The notes beneath the pieces are model-generated. The model did not search any database, was not told the origin of the DNA, and saw nothing but the letters and a program-made list of their open reading frames with translations. DNA of 64,000 bases from an uncultured Coprococcus sp. (GTDB lineage: Bacteria; Bacillota; Clostridia; Lachnospirales; Lachnospiraceae): assembly GCA_947626675.1 (NCBI GenBank), contig CANQTC010000001.1, positions 218,121 to 282,120 of the forward strand, in the 5' to 3' direction. The position numbers and the translations under genes are program-made. Below are positions 17,689 to 26,504 of this stretch, in pieces (positions within the stretch are counted from its first letter, which is position 1; each line of letters starts with the position of its first letter).

Positions 17689-20082
17689 TTATTTTACTGT
17701 ATTCAGTTTCAAATTCACATTGAGCGTTTTACTTTCTTTATATGGTCTTACAAGTAAGAAGATAAATCCTGCTACCAGTAAGAACGCAACTGCTGTCCAT
17801 ATGCCAAATCCGCCCCCTGTTACAAGTGTGCCAATCTGGAAAACACAAAGGGATACAATATAAGCAAGTACACACTGATATCCGATTGCAAACCAGAACC
17901 ATTTTGCACTGTTCATCTCTCTCTTAATCGCACCCATCGCTGCAAAACATGGTGCGCAGAGAAGATTAAATACAAGGAATGAATATGCAGCAAGCTTTGA
18001 AAGTCCCTCAAAATCAAGAACACCAAATACGCCTACAACTTCCTCCTTTGCTACAAGTCCCATAATGGTCGCTATCGTTGCTCTGATATTGTCAAATCCA
18101 AGCGGTGCAAAAATAACAGCTATCGCATTTCCAATCTTACCAAGCACAGAAGCCTCGAGCTCCATATCAGCATCAAATAAGAATTTTCCATCAACCCATC
18201 CAAATGCAGAACCTGCCCAGATGATGATAGAAGAAAGGAGAATAATCGTTCCAGCCTTCTTGATGAATGACCATCCACGCTCCCACATACTTCTTAATAC
18301 ATTCTTAACTGTAGGAAGATGGTATGCAGGAAGCTCCATAACAAATGGTGCAGGCTCTCCGGCAAACATCTTTGTTTTCTTAAGAATAATACCTGAACAT
18401 ATAATAGCCGCAATTCCTATAAAATATGCACTAGGTGCTACCCACCATGCATTTCCAAAAAGAGCTGCTGCTATCAGCGCTACAATCGGCATCTTTGCTC
18501 CGCAAGGAACAAATGTTGTTGTCATGATTGTCATCTTGCGGTCTCTGTCGTTTTCAATCGTTCTGGATGCCATAACACCCGGAACACCGCATCCTGAACC
18601 AATCAGCATCGGAATAAATGATTTTCCTGACAAACCAAATTTTCTAAATATTCTATCCATAATGAAGGCAACTCTCGCCATATACCCACAAGCTTCAAGG
18701 AAAGCAAGGAATATAAAGAGTACAAGCATCTGCGGCACAAAGCCAAGAACAGCGCCTACACCGGCTACAATACCATCTACAATCAGTCCTTCAACAACTT
18801 CATTACAATGGATTGCCTCAAGCCCGTTTGTAACAAGAACAGGGATACCCGGAACCCATGTACCATAATCAGCAGGCTCAGGTGCTTCTTCCATTTTTTC
18901 ATCTACAAGCCCCGATATATCAAAGCCTTCTTCAGCAAGCGACTCTCCATATGTACCATAAGCTTCATCAAAAGCACCGTAATCTTCATCATTTACAGCA
19001 TCCAGTATATCGCCTGCGCCAATAACTTCCGCTTCATCTGCAGCAGAAACAATATTCTTTACGTCATCAATAAATATATTTTCCTGTGCAAACTTATCCA
19101 CAGCATCGTCGTAGTCTGAGCTTCCCATTCCAAACAGATGAAAACCATCACCAAAGAGACAGTCATTTGTCCAGTCCGTCGCCCACGCACCAACAGTCGA
19201 AATGGAAACATAATATACGATAATCATGACAATTGCAAATATCGGCAGCGCCAATATTCTGTTTGTAACAATCTTATCAATCTTATCTGATATCGTAAGC
19301 TTTGATTTTGACTTCTTTTTGTAGCAGTCAGCAATCATTGATGATATATAAACATATCGTTCATTGGTAATAATACTTTCCGTATCATCATCAAACGCTT
19401 TTTCAAGAATATTAATTTCGGCAGATACATCAACCTTCCTGCCGAGCAAGGTCTCAATCTTATCATCTCTTTCAATAAGCTTTATTGCAAAGAATCGTTT
19501 CTGCACTTCACTTACATCCGTAATTTTCTTTGACACATTCTCGATAGCCATCTCAACGTCAGGATTAAATCGATGCGTCACATCCGAAACCGTTTTTCCG
19601 GCAAGCGTTGCTGCCTTTTTTGCAGCTTCCATAACACCTGTACCTTTAAGCGCTGATATTTCAACCACTTCACAGCCAAGATTTTCCGAAAGCTTTTTTA
19701 TATTGATACTGTCTCCATTTTTCTTTACAATATCCATCATATTAACAGCCATTAGAACCGGAATCCCAAGCTCAAGCAACTGTGTCGATAAATACAAATT
19801 TCTCTCAAGATTCGTACCATCGATAATATTTAAAATAACATCCGGTTTTTCATTAATCAGGTAATTTCTTGCAACAACCTCTTCTAATGTATATGGTGAT
19901 AAAGAGTATATTCCCGGAAGGTCAATAATCGTAACCTCTTTATTTCCTTTGAGTTTTCCTTCTTTCTTTTCTACCGTTACACCCGGCCAGTTGCCAACAA
20001 ACTGATTAGAACCGGTGAGTGCGTTAAACAATGTAGTTTTACCGCAGTTTGGATTTCCTGCGAGCGCAATTTTAATTGACAT
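17689..20082 (-). CDS. feoB: Ferrous iron transporter B
   Basis: This 797-residue inner-membrane protein imports Fe(II). The N-terminal G domain shows G1 GNPNCGKT (9-16), G3 DLPG and G4 NMMD; the C-terminal part has the FeoB membrane core with paired gate motifs (GSGCGVPGVMASR, CAPCFAAMGAI). A stretch of about 110 acidic residues inserted between the first membrane span and the core is extracytoplasmic and longer than in E. coli. The ATG at 20082 follows AAAGGAAG; the open frame upstream is not used. It is the last gene of feoA-feoA-feoB, controlled by the divergent DtxR-type regulator. Confidence 0.95.
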   Translation of the reverse strand: MSIKIALAGNPNCGKTTLFNALTGSNQFVGNWPGVTVEKKEGKLKGNKEVTIIDLPGIYSLSPYTLEEVVARNYLINEKPDVILNIIDGTNLERNLYLSTQLLELGIPVLMAVNMMDIVKKNGDSINIKKLSENLGCEVVEISALKGTGVMEAAKKAATLAGKTVSDVTHRFNPDVEMAIENVSKKITDVSEVQKRFFAIKLIERDDKIETLLGRKVDVSAEINILEKAFDDDTESIITNERYVYISSMIADCYKKKSKSKLTISDKIDKIVTNRILALPIFAIVMIIVYYVSISTVGAWATDWTNDCLFGDGFHLFGMGSSDYDDAVDKFAQENIFIDDVKNIVSAADEAEVIGAGDILDAVNDEDYGAFDEAYGTYGESLAEEGFDISGLVDEKMEEAPEPADYGTWVPGIPVLVTNGLEAIHCNEVVEGLIVDGIVAGVGAVLGFVPQMLVLFIFLAFLEACGYMARVAFIMDRIFRKFGLSGKSFIPMLIGSGCGVPGVMASRTIENDRDRKMTIMTTTFVPCGAKMPIVALIAAALFGNAWWVAPSAYFIGIAAIICSGIILKKTKMFAGEPAPFVMELPAYHLPTVKNVLRSMWERGWSFIKKAGTIILLSSIIIWAGSAFGWVDGKFLFDADMELEASVLGKIGNAIAVIFAPLGFDNIRATIATIMGLVAKEEVVGVFGVLDFEGLSKLAAYSFLVFNLLCAPCFAAMGAIKREMNSAKWFWFAIGYQCVLAYIVSLCVFQIGTLVTGGGFGIWTAVAFLLVAGFIFLLVRPYKESKTLNVNLKLNTVK

Positions 20083-20119
20083 CTTAAACTTCCTTTCTTT
20101 TAAAAGTATTATCATTTAA

Positions 20120-20153
20120 TTAGAAATATCTATCAACTATTAGCAATATCTAA
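20120..20153. promoter_or_regulatory. Candidate DtxR-type operators between feoA and feoB
   Basis: Two 14-nt direct repeats, TTAGAAATATCTAT (20120-20133) and TTAGCAATATCTAA (20140-20153), share the TTAG-N6-CTAA pattern of the palindrome at the feo promoter. They might set a second, internal iron-responsive control of feoB. Confidence 0.5.
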
Positions 20154-20171
20154 CTATGCAGTAAAAAAAAA

Positions 20172-20393
20172 TTAATCGACTTCTACCATCTCAGCATCTG
20201 CTTTCCGAAGTGATAGTTCGTATCCTCTTACTGTTATTTCCACAGGGTCACCAAGCGGTGCAACCTTACGGATATATACCTGCACGCCCTTTGTAATCCC
20301 CATATCCATGATACGCCTTTTCACAGGGCCTTCTCCTGTCAGCTTCTTTACCACAACCGTTTCTCCAACTTTAACATCTCTTAATGTTTTCAT
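20172..20393 (-). CDS. feoA: FeoA-family protein (second copy)
   Basis: This 73-residue SH3-like cytosolic protein assists FeoB, possibly by contacting its G domain. It has the typical VKRRIMDMGITKGVQVYIRKVAPLGDP core. GGGAG lies 8 nt before the ATG. It sits between the other feoA and feoB on one transcript. Paired feoA genes are frequent in clostridia. Confidence 0.9.
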   Translation of the reverse strand: MKTLRDVKVGETVVVKKLTGEGPVKRRIMDMGITKGVQVYIRKVAPLGDPVEITVRGYELSLRKADAEMVEVD

Positions 20394-20432
20394 GTATTAC
20401 TCCCTTCATTCTAATCATACTAGTCATATCTG

Positions 20433-20651
20433 CTATACCATTATTTTCGCTGCCATATCTTTTCCGATTGCAACCCTTGATTCCTTAATATTTACAATCA
20501 GATTTCCTCCGACATCAGATACAACAGTAACCGTACTTCCTGCTACAAATCCAAGATTCTCAAGAAACCGCTTCACCTCATCCTTGCCTGTTATCTTTTT
20601 AATCGTGTTTGTTTCACCTGCTTTTGCAAATGCTAAAGGCATCATAATCAT
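20433..20651 (-). CDS. feoA: FeoA-family protein (first copy)
   Basis: This 72-residue FeoA-like protein contains VKRFLENLGFVAGSTVTVV, the same SH3-like beta-barrel pattern as the neighbouring copy but clearly diverged. It is the first gene after the feo promoter. AGGA lies just upstream; ATGs at 20651 and 20645 are both possible starts and differ by two residues. Confidence 0.88.
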   Translation of the reverse strand: MIMMPLAFAKAGETNTIKKITGKDEVKRFLENLGFVAGSTVTVVSDVGGNLIVNIKESRVAIGKDMAAKIMV

Positions 20652-20694
20652 CTTCTTCCTAATTAATATATAAAAGGTACTCCTTTGTTTCGTG

Positions 20695-20710
20695 GTTAGT
20701 ATATACTAAC
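20695..20710. promoter_or_regulatory. Palindromic operator at the feo promoter
   Basis: GTTAGTATATACTAAC is a perfect 16-bp palindrome overlapping the -10 box of the feo promoter. Its TTAG/CTAA half sites resemble iron- or manganese-responsive DtxR/MntR-family operators, and the regulator gene lies next to it. Confidence 0.75.
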
Positions 20711-20726
20711 GTACATTAGTTGTCAA
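20698..20726 (-). promoter_or_regulatory. feo operon promoter
   Basis: A perfect TTGACA (20721-20726), a 17-nt spacer and TATACT (20698-20703) on the minus strand, with the operator palindrome lying over the -10 box. Confidence 0.85.
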
Positions 20727-20763
20727 CAACTTTTTTCTATAAATATCTACTTTTTCTTTTTAT

Positions 20764-20792
20764 TTGAACAAATTGGCATATTATGCTATACT
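20764..20792 (+). promoter_or_regulatory. Promoter of the DtxR-type regulator
   Basis: TTGAAC, a 17-nt spacer and TATACT. A hairpin with an 8-bp stem (ATTATCGT at 20814 with ACGATAAT at 20836) lies in the leader. Confidence 0.7.
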
Positions 20793-20886
20793 CCATATAT
20801 TATCATATGATGGATTATCGTTTCAAATGACACAGACGATAATCGTATTCTAAATAATGATTGTATTATAAAAGGGGATTATATAT

Positions 20887-21255
20887 ATGCTTATAACAAA
20901 CGAATCAACAGAAAATTATCTTGAAACGATACTGATACTAAGCAGGAAACTTCCTGTCGTCAGAGCAGTTGATATATCAAATGAACTGGGCTACAAGAAG
21001 TCGAGCGTAAGCGTTGCAATGAAAAATCTGCGGGAAAATCAATACATAACGGTCTCCGAGCCGGGGTATATTACGCTTACCGAATCCGGCAGACAGATTG
21101 CAGAAATGATTTATGAAAGACATGCCTTTATATCTGAATGGCTGATAAAGCTGGGTGTTGACGAGAAAACTGCAACATCTGACGCCTGTAAGATAGAACA
21201 TGTTATAAGCCCGGAAAGCTTTCGGGCAATCAAAGAATATGTAAATAAGGAATAA
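20887..21255 (+). CDS. DtxR/MntR-family metal-dependent repressor
   Basis: This 122-residue protein has the DtxR N-terminal winged helix (ENYLETILIL, then VRAVDISNELGYKKSSVSVAMKNL as recognition helix) and a dimerisation domain with metal-ligand type residues (E102, H105 in KIEHVISPE). There is no C-terminal SH3 domain, as in MntR-like short members. It is divergent from feoAAB with a palindromic operator between, so it most likely represses iron uptake when metal is plentiful. The start follows AAAGGGG. Whether it senses iron or manganese cannot be decided. Confidence 0.88.
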   Translation: MLITNESTENYLETILILSRKLPVVRAVDISNELGYKKSSVSVAMKNLRENQYITVSEPGYITLTESGRQIAEMIYERHAFISEWLIKLGVDEKTATSDACKIEHVISPESFRAIKEYVNKE

Positions 21256-21272
21256 TGCACGCATTAAAAATA

Positions 21273-21312
21273 TAAGAGATGGCTATATCTGTCAGTATAT
21301 AACCATCTCTTA
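21273..21312. terminator. Bidirectional terminator between the regulator and psd
   Basis: TAAGAGATGG pairs with CCATCTCTTA over a 20-nt loop. It can end both the rightward regulator transcript (TTATTGTATTG follows) and the leftward psd transcript. Confidence 0.7.
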
Positions 21313-21332
21313 TTGTATTGAAAATATGACTC

Positions 21333-22187
21333 TTACACAGCACTTCCATATATACCGACTGTCTCACCCTGTAATACGCGGGTTTCCTGATTAGCCATCG
21401 AATTTTTCATGATGAAGTCATCCGGTTTTACAACACCCTTTTCTGTAAGCAGTATGATTGTCGAACCGCCAAAAGCAAAATTTCCCTTTTCTTCTCCACG
21501 TTTTACCTTATAAACACCATGATGATGATTTTCAATCCTGCCTACTAACATAGCGCCCACTTCCATCATACAGACATCACCAAATGTTTGATTTCTGATA
21601 AGACAATACTCCCTTGTATTTTCTTTATAAATCGGATAATAGTCATTTGCAACAGGATTTACAGTGTGGAATATGCCCTGTATTCGTCTGTTTGCAGTTT
21701 TTACACCGCTTACAGGATAGATATATCTGTGATAATCATCAACACTCAGTCTGAATACCCAGACATATCCGCCCTCATACTTTTTAGCCAGTCTTTCACT
21801 TCTCAGCAGCGATTTCACCGTATAAGATGTATTTTTTATACGAAAATGCGCGCCGCCGTTTATTTTGTATACCGACAGTCTGCTGTCGCAGGGACTGATA
21901 AAATCCCGGTCTTTCAATGAATATGGTCTTTTTCCTTCGGCAATCTTTCTCTTAAAAAAATCATTATAGGAACTGTAAAGCACCGGCTGAAAGTCATCCA
22001 TATTGATATCATTTCTTTTTATAAAAGGTCTGATGATGGCACAGGAAAGTCTGCTGTCAAGCAGCCTTCCGCCCAGACGACTGAACAAGGGCGACACAAG
22101 CGGTTTTAAAAATATACGCGTTATCCCATGTCCATAAAGAAATGCCAATAACTTATCCTGTCCTGTTTTACAATTTATTTCTTTCAT
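21333..22187 (-). CDS. psd: Phosphatidylserine decarboxylase
   Basis: This 284-residue enzyme makes phosphatidylethanolamine from phosphatidylserine. It is a proenzyme that cuts itself at a Gly-Ser bond to form a pyruvoyl group: the site here is GGST (240-243, Ser242), the variant of LGST seen in many bacteria. The catalytic Asp101 (SPCDSR) and His153 (DDYHRY) are present. It is the last gene of a three-gene lipid operon (flippase-like protein, pssA, psd). Confidence 0.93.
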   Translation of the reverse strand: MKEINCKTGQDKLLAFLYGHGITRIFLKPLVSPLFSRLGGRLLDSRLSCAIIRPFIKRNDINMDDFQPVLYSSYNDFFKRKIAEGKRPYSLKDRDFISPCDSRLSVYKINGGAHFRIKNTSYTVKSLLRSERLAKKYEGGYVWVFRLSVDDYHRYIYPVSGVKTANRRIQGIFHTVNPVANDYYPIYKENTREYCLIRNQTFGDVCMMEVGAMLVGRIENHHHGVYKVKRGEEKGNFAFGGSTIILLTEKGVVKPDDFIMKNSMANQETRVLQGETVGIYGSAV

Positions 22188-22196
22188 ATTATCTCT

Positions 22197-22889
22197 TTAA
22201 CCTTTTTTAAATATGATATTAAACATTCGTTTCATATTCCAATGCACATAACCCTTCCAGTTAAAGCAATATATTAAATATATAACAGCAACCGCAACGA
22301 TTATAATCAGAATAACAAGCTGCTTTGTCGTAGGCTTTGCAAACCTAAAATTCACAACAAAAAGCACCGCTGCAAGAAGCATGATAAATTCCAGCGCCCA
22401 CACAAAATAATCTTTAAATAGCGGCGAAGCTACATAAATCACCGGAAGTCCTACAGCAATTGACGTAATCGGCATCCCATGATAATATTTTTTCCCGCTT
22501 ATTTCAAATTCTTCCGGGTCTGAATTTTTCTTTTCTTCCAGCACATTATAATATGCAAGCCGTATCATTCCGGCAAGACAATATAACACCAGAATGACAG
22601 CGCCATGTATCGTATTCATACCGGAATGCCAACAGATAATCACAGGCAGCACACCAAAGGCTACCAAATCACATAACGAGTCAATCTGTATTCCATAACG
22701 TTTTTCATCCATTGTTCTGTCTGTTTTTGTTCTTGCAACTCTTCCATCAAAAGCATCCATCAAACCGGAAAATCCCAAGCAGAATATTCCCATACTCAGA
22801 TGGCCCATCGATGTAGAAAACATACCGATTACGGCTGATATCAGACTCAGGTATGTCAGTATCACTGTATAATTAAAAAATCCTATCAT
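22197..22889 (-). CDS. pssA: CDP-diacylglycerol-serine O-phosphatidyltransferase
   Basis: This 230-residue membrane enzyme makes phosphatidylserine from CDP-diacylglycerol and serine. The CDP-alcohol phosphatidyltransferase signature is complete: DG-x2-AR-x8-G-x3-D-x3-D in DGRVARTKTD and GIQIDSLCD. About six further membrane segments follow. Its start overlaps the upstream gene's stop by 4 nt and psd begins 9 bp downstream, so the pathway to phosphatidylethanolamine is encoded in one transcript. Confidence 0.93.
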   Translation of the reverse strand: MIGFFNYTVILTYLSLISAVIGMFSTSMGHLSMGIFCLGFSGLMDAFDGRVARTKTDRTMDEKRYGIQIDSLCDLVAFGVLPVIICWHSGMNTIHGAVILVLYCLAGMIRLAYYNVLEEKKNSDPEEFEISGKKYYHGMPITSIAVGLPVIYVASPLFKDYFVWALEFIMLLAAVLFVVNFRFAKPTTKQLVILIIIVAVAVIYLIYCFNWKGYVHWNMKRMFNIIFKKG

Positions 22890-23953
22890 TTATCTTCCTC
22901 ATCTCTTTTATCACAAACATGTCTTTTATCATGAAACAAAATGATAAAAGCCGCTATCATTGTAAAAATTGCTGATACTGCAAGCTGGGTATAGTAACCG
23001 ATACCTCTGGACAAAACCAACCCCGGAAGCAGCAAGGTCTCCCCAAATACCGGAAGGAAAAGCTTTAAAAACAGACTTTCACTGATTCCCATACCTCCCG
23101 GAAGCGACAGCATGTCAACTGCTATTGATATGACTGCCTGAAGCATCATGATAGATACAAATGATGTGCCGGACAGTCCAAACGCTTTATAAACAAACCA
23201 TGTAACAGCAAAAAGCATACACCGCTGAAAAAATGTAAATAAGAATATCAGAAACATTCTTCCCATATGCTGTTTTATATATGCGGCAGTATCCCTGTAT
23301 AAATCCATCGAAGCAATCAATTTCGTTATTCTACTTTTTCTTCTTTTTACGATATGTGTCTTTTCCAGAAACTTCATGCCGAAAACAGCAAATTTCTGCG
23401 CGAGTGTCTGATGAAATACCAGGAGCAACAGCAACACGATACATATTACATTCAGAAGCAGCCCCAAATAAAAGACAAACATAATATCTCCCATATAATG
23501 AGCTACAAAATCTCTGGCAAATATCAGTATCCCGATACCGATTACAACTAATACAAGCTTATAGGTAATGGTAACAATCATTAAGATAACGGTCGATATC
23601 GGAATCGGAATTTTCTTTTTTTTCATAAAGTAAATCTGCATCGGCTGACCTCCGGTAGCCGACGGCGTTACACTGCTGAAAAAAAAGCCTACGGATGAAT
23701 ACAAAAAACATTCCCTTTTCTTTAGCCGGATACCATAGGAACGCATCAGAAACCATATGATTGCCGATTCGCACCATATAAATATAAAGATACATAATAC
23801 GGCAGGAACCAGAAAACCGGCATTACAATTTAATACAGCCTCTTTAATATCGCCTATGTTTTCACCTTTAAAGACTCCATATATGGTAAGAAGAAAGATA
23901 AGAATAAAGATAAGGGCATTTATCAATACCTTTTTTCTTTTCTTTTTCTCCAA
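22886..23953 (-). CDS. Flippase-like / lysylphosphatidylglycerol synthase-type membrane protein
   Basis: This 355-residue protein has about eight hydrophobic segments and the pattern of the LPG_synthase_TM / UPF0104 family (VTPSATGGQPMQIYFMKKK and LSLPGGMGISE). It lacks the C-terminal aminoacyl transfer domain of MprF. Members move or modify lipids; linkage to pssA and psd suggests a phospholipid role, perhaps distribution of phosphatidylethanolamine across the membrane (inference). The start appears to be a TTG with GAGAGGA 8 nt upstream, since no in-frame ATG with a site is available. Confidence 0.8.
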   Translation of the reverse strand: MEKKKRKKVLINALIFILIFLLTIYGVFKGENIGDIKEAVLNCNAGFLVPAVLCIFIFIWCESAIIWFLMRSYGIRLKKRECFLYSSVGFFFSSVTPSATGGQPMQIYFMKKKKIPIPISTVILMIVTITYKLVLVVIGIGILIFARDFVAHYMGDIMFVFYLGLLLNVICIVLLLLLVFHQTLAQKFAVFGMKFLEKTHIVKRRKSRITKLIASMDLYRDTAAYIKQHMGRMFLIFLFTFFQRCMLFAVTWFVYKAFGLSGTSFVSIMMLQAVISIAVDMLSLPGGMGISESLFLKLFLPVFGETLLLPGLVLSRGIGYYTQLAVSAIFTMIAAFIILFHDKRHVCDKRDEEDK

Positions 23954-24070
23954 ATAATCAATTCCTCTCTTGTAACAAATCCATACAATCTTACCATATA
24001 TGAAGCCATATTAAAAGACAAAATTTATTAATTAGATTTAAAATTTTATTGTTTTTTTATTGTTTCTTTA

Positions 24071-25753
24071 TTAAATCCGTAAACTGTTTCTAAGACACAA
24101 TGCGCCCCAGCCTATATATTCATTCGGATAGACATCCGTTATAGCCAGATGTCTTGCGCCCCGTATCAGTGCCGCTTTCAGCTTTTCTCCATATAAAAAT
24201 GCATCATTTCCCTGTAGGATACCCCATTCCATCAAAATCGCTGCTGAACCTGTGACAAAAGGCGCTGCAATAGACGTTCCCGTTGCCATCTGATAAGAAC
24301 CGCCGGGATAGGATGTGTATATATCCACACCCGGCGCGGCGATATCCGGTTTTATCTGATTATCCGCTGTATATCCCCTTCCTGAAAAGTATGCATAATC
24401 GTCATAATTCTGATTATAGGCGGCTACGGATATCAGACCTTGTGCAGTAGAAGGAATCGTAAGCGTGCCATATTCGGAAGGATTTAAAAATCCCAGATTG
24501 GCCTGAGAACTTGTCGTTACCGGAAGGTATGCATGAAATCCGCCATTCACGATACTTTTCGGATATAAAACCACCCGCCATATTCCTCTTTCTACATAAG
24601 TGGAAGAACTGACTGATATATAAACCTCCTGACTTCTGTTATAAGGATTTGGAACACCATAGATACTATCTATGACACTATCTTTATAGGATGTATTGAC
24701 GATGGACTGTCTTTCCGAGAGATATACAAGGCTTTCTCCTGACGGACTGTATAAAACCACATCGAATATATCCTGATAATTTTTCCATATCTGAATGTTA
24801 TACGAGGGAACATATGCCCCTACCGCAACATCTATCATCTTGTATGTAACATTACCGAGTACACCGGAAATATGTCTGCCGGTTATCCCATCATTTCCCG
24901 TACCTGTTATAATAGAGCATTTCGCCATTTTGCCTACATCATTAATATAATTTTCAATTAATGAATTACCCATATGCGAACCATAGTTATTTCCATAGCT
25001 TAAATTGATTGCTACAGGTATATTCAGCTCTCTGCTCTTTCTTATGCAAAAATCAATTCCCATGACAAGACCTAAGGAATTGGGTCTGTTCACCTCTGAT
25101 GATAATTTAACTGATATAATTGCCGCTCTGCTTGCCACACCGATATTCGTACCGCATGCTATTCCTGTGACTTCTGTTCCATGCCCGCTTCTATCTTCTG
25201 AAATATTAATATTATTAACAATAGCATTATTAATCTCCTCATTATTATAAATCCTTCCATATTTGTAATCATTTGGATTTGCTTCATCATATTCTATCGT
25301 CTGGTCCCACAGATAAAGGATTCTCGAACTGCCATTTTCAAGAAATTCCTCATGACGGATGTCGATACCTGAATCAACAACTCCAACGAGTATGCCCTCT
25401 CCGGTCAGTCCCATTGTATTTTTAATTTCGGAAGTAATGCAGGAAGCATATTCTGCATACGATACCTGACTCGCAATAAATTTCGGCTTATCAATATACA
25501 AAATACGCGGGTCTTTTGCAAATTCTTCTATATATCCACTGTGTATGCTGATGATTGCATACCCGCCAAGAAGATATATAATTTCTATATTATACTTTTC
25601 GGAAAGGTCGCTGATATCATTTGCATATCTTATCAAAAGCTGCCATATATCATTTCGACGGTTAAAACCGACAAATAATTCTTCAGAATAATTCTCCGGT
25701 TCAGCTTCTGTATTTAATGCCAGTGTCAGTTGTGTATCAATATTATTTTGCAT
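24071..25753 (-). CDS. Subtilisin-like S8 serine protease, Csp-type
   Basis: This 560-residue protease has a complete triad: Asp127 (VVDSGID), His191 (SGHGTE) and Ser494 (GTSIAAP), with oxyanion Asn287 (TGNDG). A long beta insertion splits the catalytic domain between about 310 and 430, as in CspB-like germination proteases and related Lachnospiraceae enzymes. There is no clear signal peptide or cell-wall anchor. A short N-terminal segment (about 1-100) resembles a propeptide. The ATG at 25753 is preferred over GTG at 25762; neither has a strong ribosome site. It diverges from spoIIGA, which fits, but does not prove, a spore-related role. Confidence 0.85.
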   Translation of the reverse strand: MQNNIDTQLTLALNTEAEPENYSEELFVGFNRRNDIWQLLIRYANDISDLSEKYNIEIIYLLGGYAIISIHSGYIEEFAKDPRILYIDKPKFIASQVSYAEYASCITSEIKNTMGLTGEGILVGVVDSGIDIRHEEFLENGSSRILYLWDQTIEYDEANPNDYKYGRIYNNEEINNAIVNNINISEDRSGHGTEVTGIACGTNIGVASRAAIISVKLSSEVNRPNSLGLVMGIDFCIRKSRELNIPVAINLSYGNNYGSHMGNSLIENYINDVGKMAKCSIITGTGNDGITGRHISGVLGNVTYKMIDVAVGAYVPSYNIQIWKNYQDIFDVVLYSPSGESLVYLSERQSIVNTSYKDSVIDSIYGVPNPYNRSQEVYISVSSSTYVERGIWRVVLYPKSIVNGGFHAYLPVTTSSQANLGFLNPSEYGTLTIPSTAQGLISVAAYNQNYDDYAYFSGRGYTADNQIKPDIAAPGVDIYTSYPGGSYQMATGTSIAAPFVTGSAAILMEWGILQGNDAFLYGEKLKAALIRGARHLAITDVYPNEYIGWGALCLRNSLRI

Positions 25754-26057
25754 AAAAACCACTTATAAGCTTTATTATCTATAGTATTCAATATTGCTGC
25801 ATGTGATACCGCGATTCATAAATTGTTAGAATATATCGAAAATGTTGTCATATTTTAAATCTTTTCCACATTATCCACAAGTTTATACACAATTTTAAGA
25901 TATAACGTCGAATTTTACATTTATTTGCAATCAAGTCATCAACATTTGTCTATGATTGTCGTTATTCATATTTTTCAACGTAGCTAATCCGACTAAATAT
26001 TTAACTTTGCCACTATATAATTGGCTATGCAAAACAAAATAAGAAGTGAATCAATAT
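25754..26057. other. Divergent intergenic region with DnaA boxes
   Basis: Three same-strand DnaA-box matches lie in 30 bp: TTTTCCACA (25862), TTATCCACA (25871) and TTATACACA (25883). The sequence AACGTCGAAT downstream partly matches a Spo0A box. A -10 box TATAAT is at 26016-26021 before spoIIGA, without a good -35, as is usual for activator-dependent promoters. No gene is visible here. Confidence 0.55.
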
Positions 26058-26504
26058 ATGAGCAATTATAAAACAGTTTTATTGGGGAGAAACAGCCGGC
26101 TGGTATCAGCGCTTGGCTTTATCGACACAGGGAACTTCCTTACGGACCAGAAAACAAAAAGACCGGTTGCAATTGCATCACCAGAAGTTATGCTTGCACT
26201 TATGCCGAACGCATATCATCCGGTTATCAGAAACTATCAGAAGGGAAACCTGACTTTTACCGATTGCGAATTAAATCTTAGGCATAAAGGACTGCATCTG
26301 ATACCATACAGTACCATAAGCCAAAAAAATGAGCTTATGCTTGCCTTTGACTGTGATTTCTTTTTTATAGATAACAACATGATACATAAAAATCCTCTGG
26401 TAGGAATAAGCAGAGAAAGTTTTTCCCTGCTTCATACAAATATGTGTATTCTTTTGAACAAAAAATTTATGAAGAAAGGCATTCAATATGATAAGTACAA
26501 TTAA
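26058..26504 (+). CDS. spoIIGA: Short SpoIIGA-type sigma-E processing protease
   Basis: This 148-residue product matches only the C-terminal aspartic protease half of Spo[14 protein letters not shown] holds Asp23 and the DTGN motif. SpoIIGA is normally about 300 residues with five membrane spans that let it act as a receptor for SpoIIR across the septum; these are missing and there is no room for them before the divergent protease gene. It overlaps the start of sigE, the standard order. The ATG at 26058 is chosen; GTG at 26046 is also open. It may be a reduced working form or a damaged gene. Confidence 0.8.
   Translation: MSNYKTVLLGRNSRLVSALGFIDTGNFLTDQKTKRPVAIASPEVMLALMPNAYHPVIRNYQKGNLTFTDCELNLRHKGLHLIPYSTISQKNELMLAFDCDFFFIDNNMIHKNPLVGISRESFSLLHTNMCILLNKKFMKKGIQYDKYN

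Noticed and set aside
25862..25891. Chromosomal replication origin
   Set aside because: Only three DnaA boxes, no dnaA, dnaN or AT-rich unwinding arrangement nearby; the flanking genes are spoIIGA and a protease.
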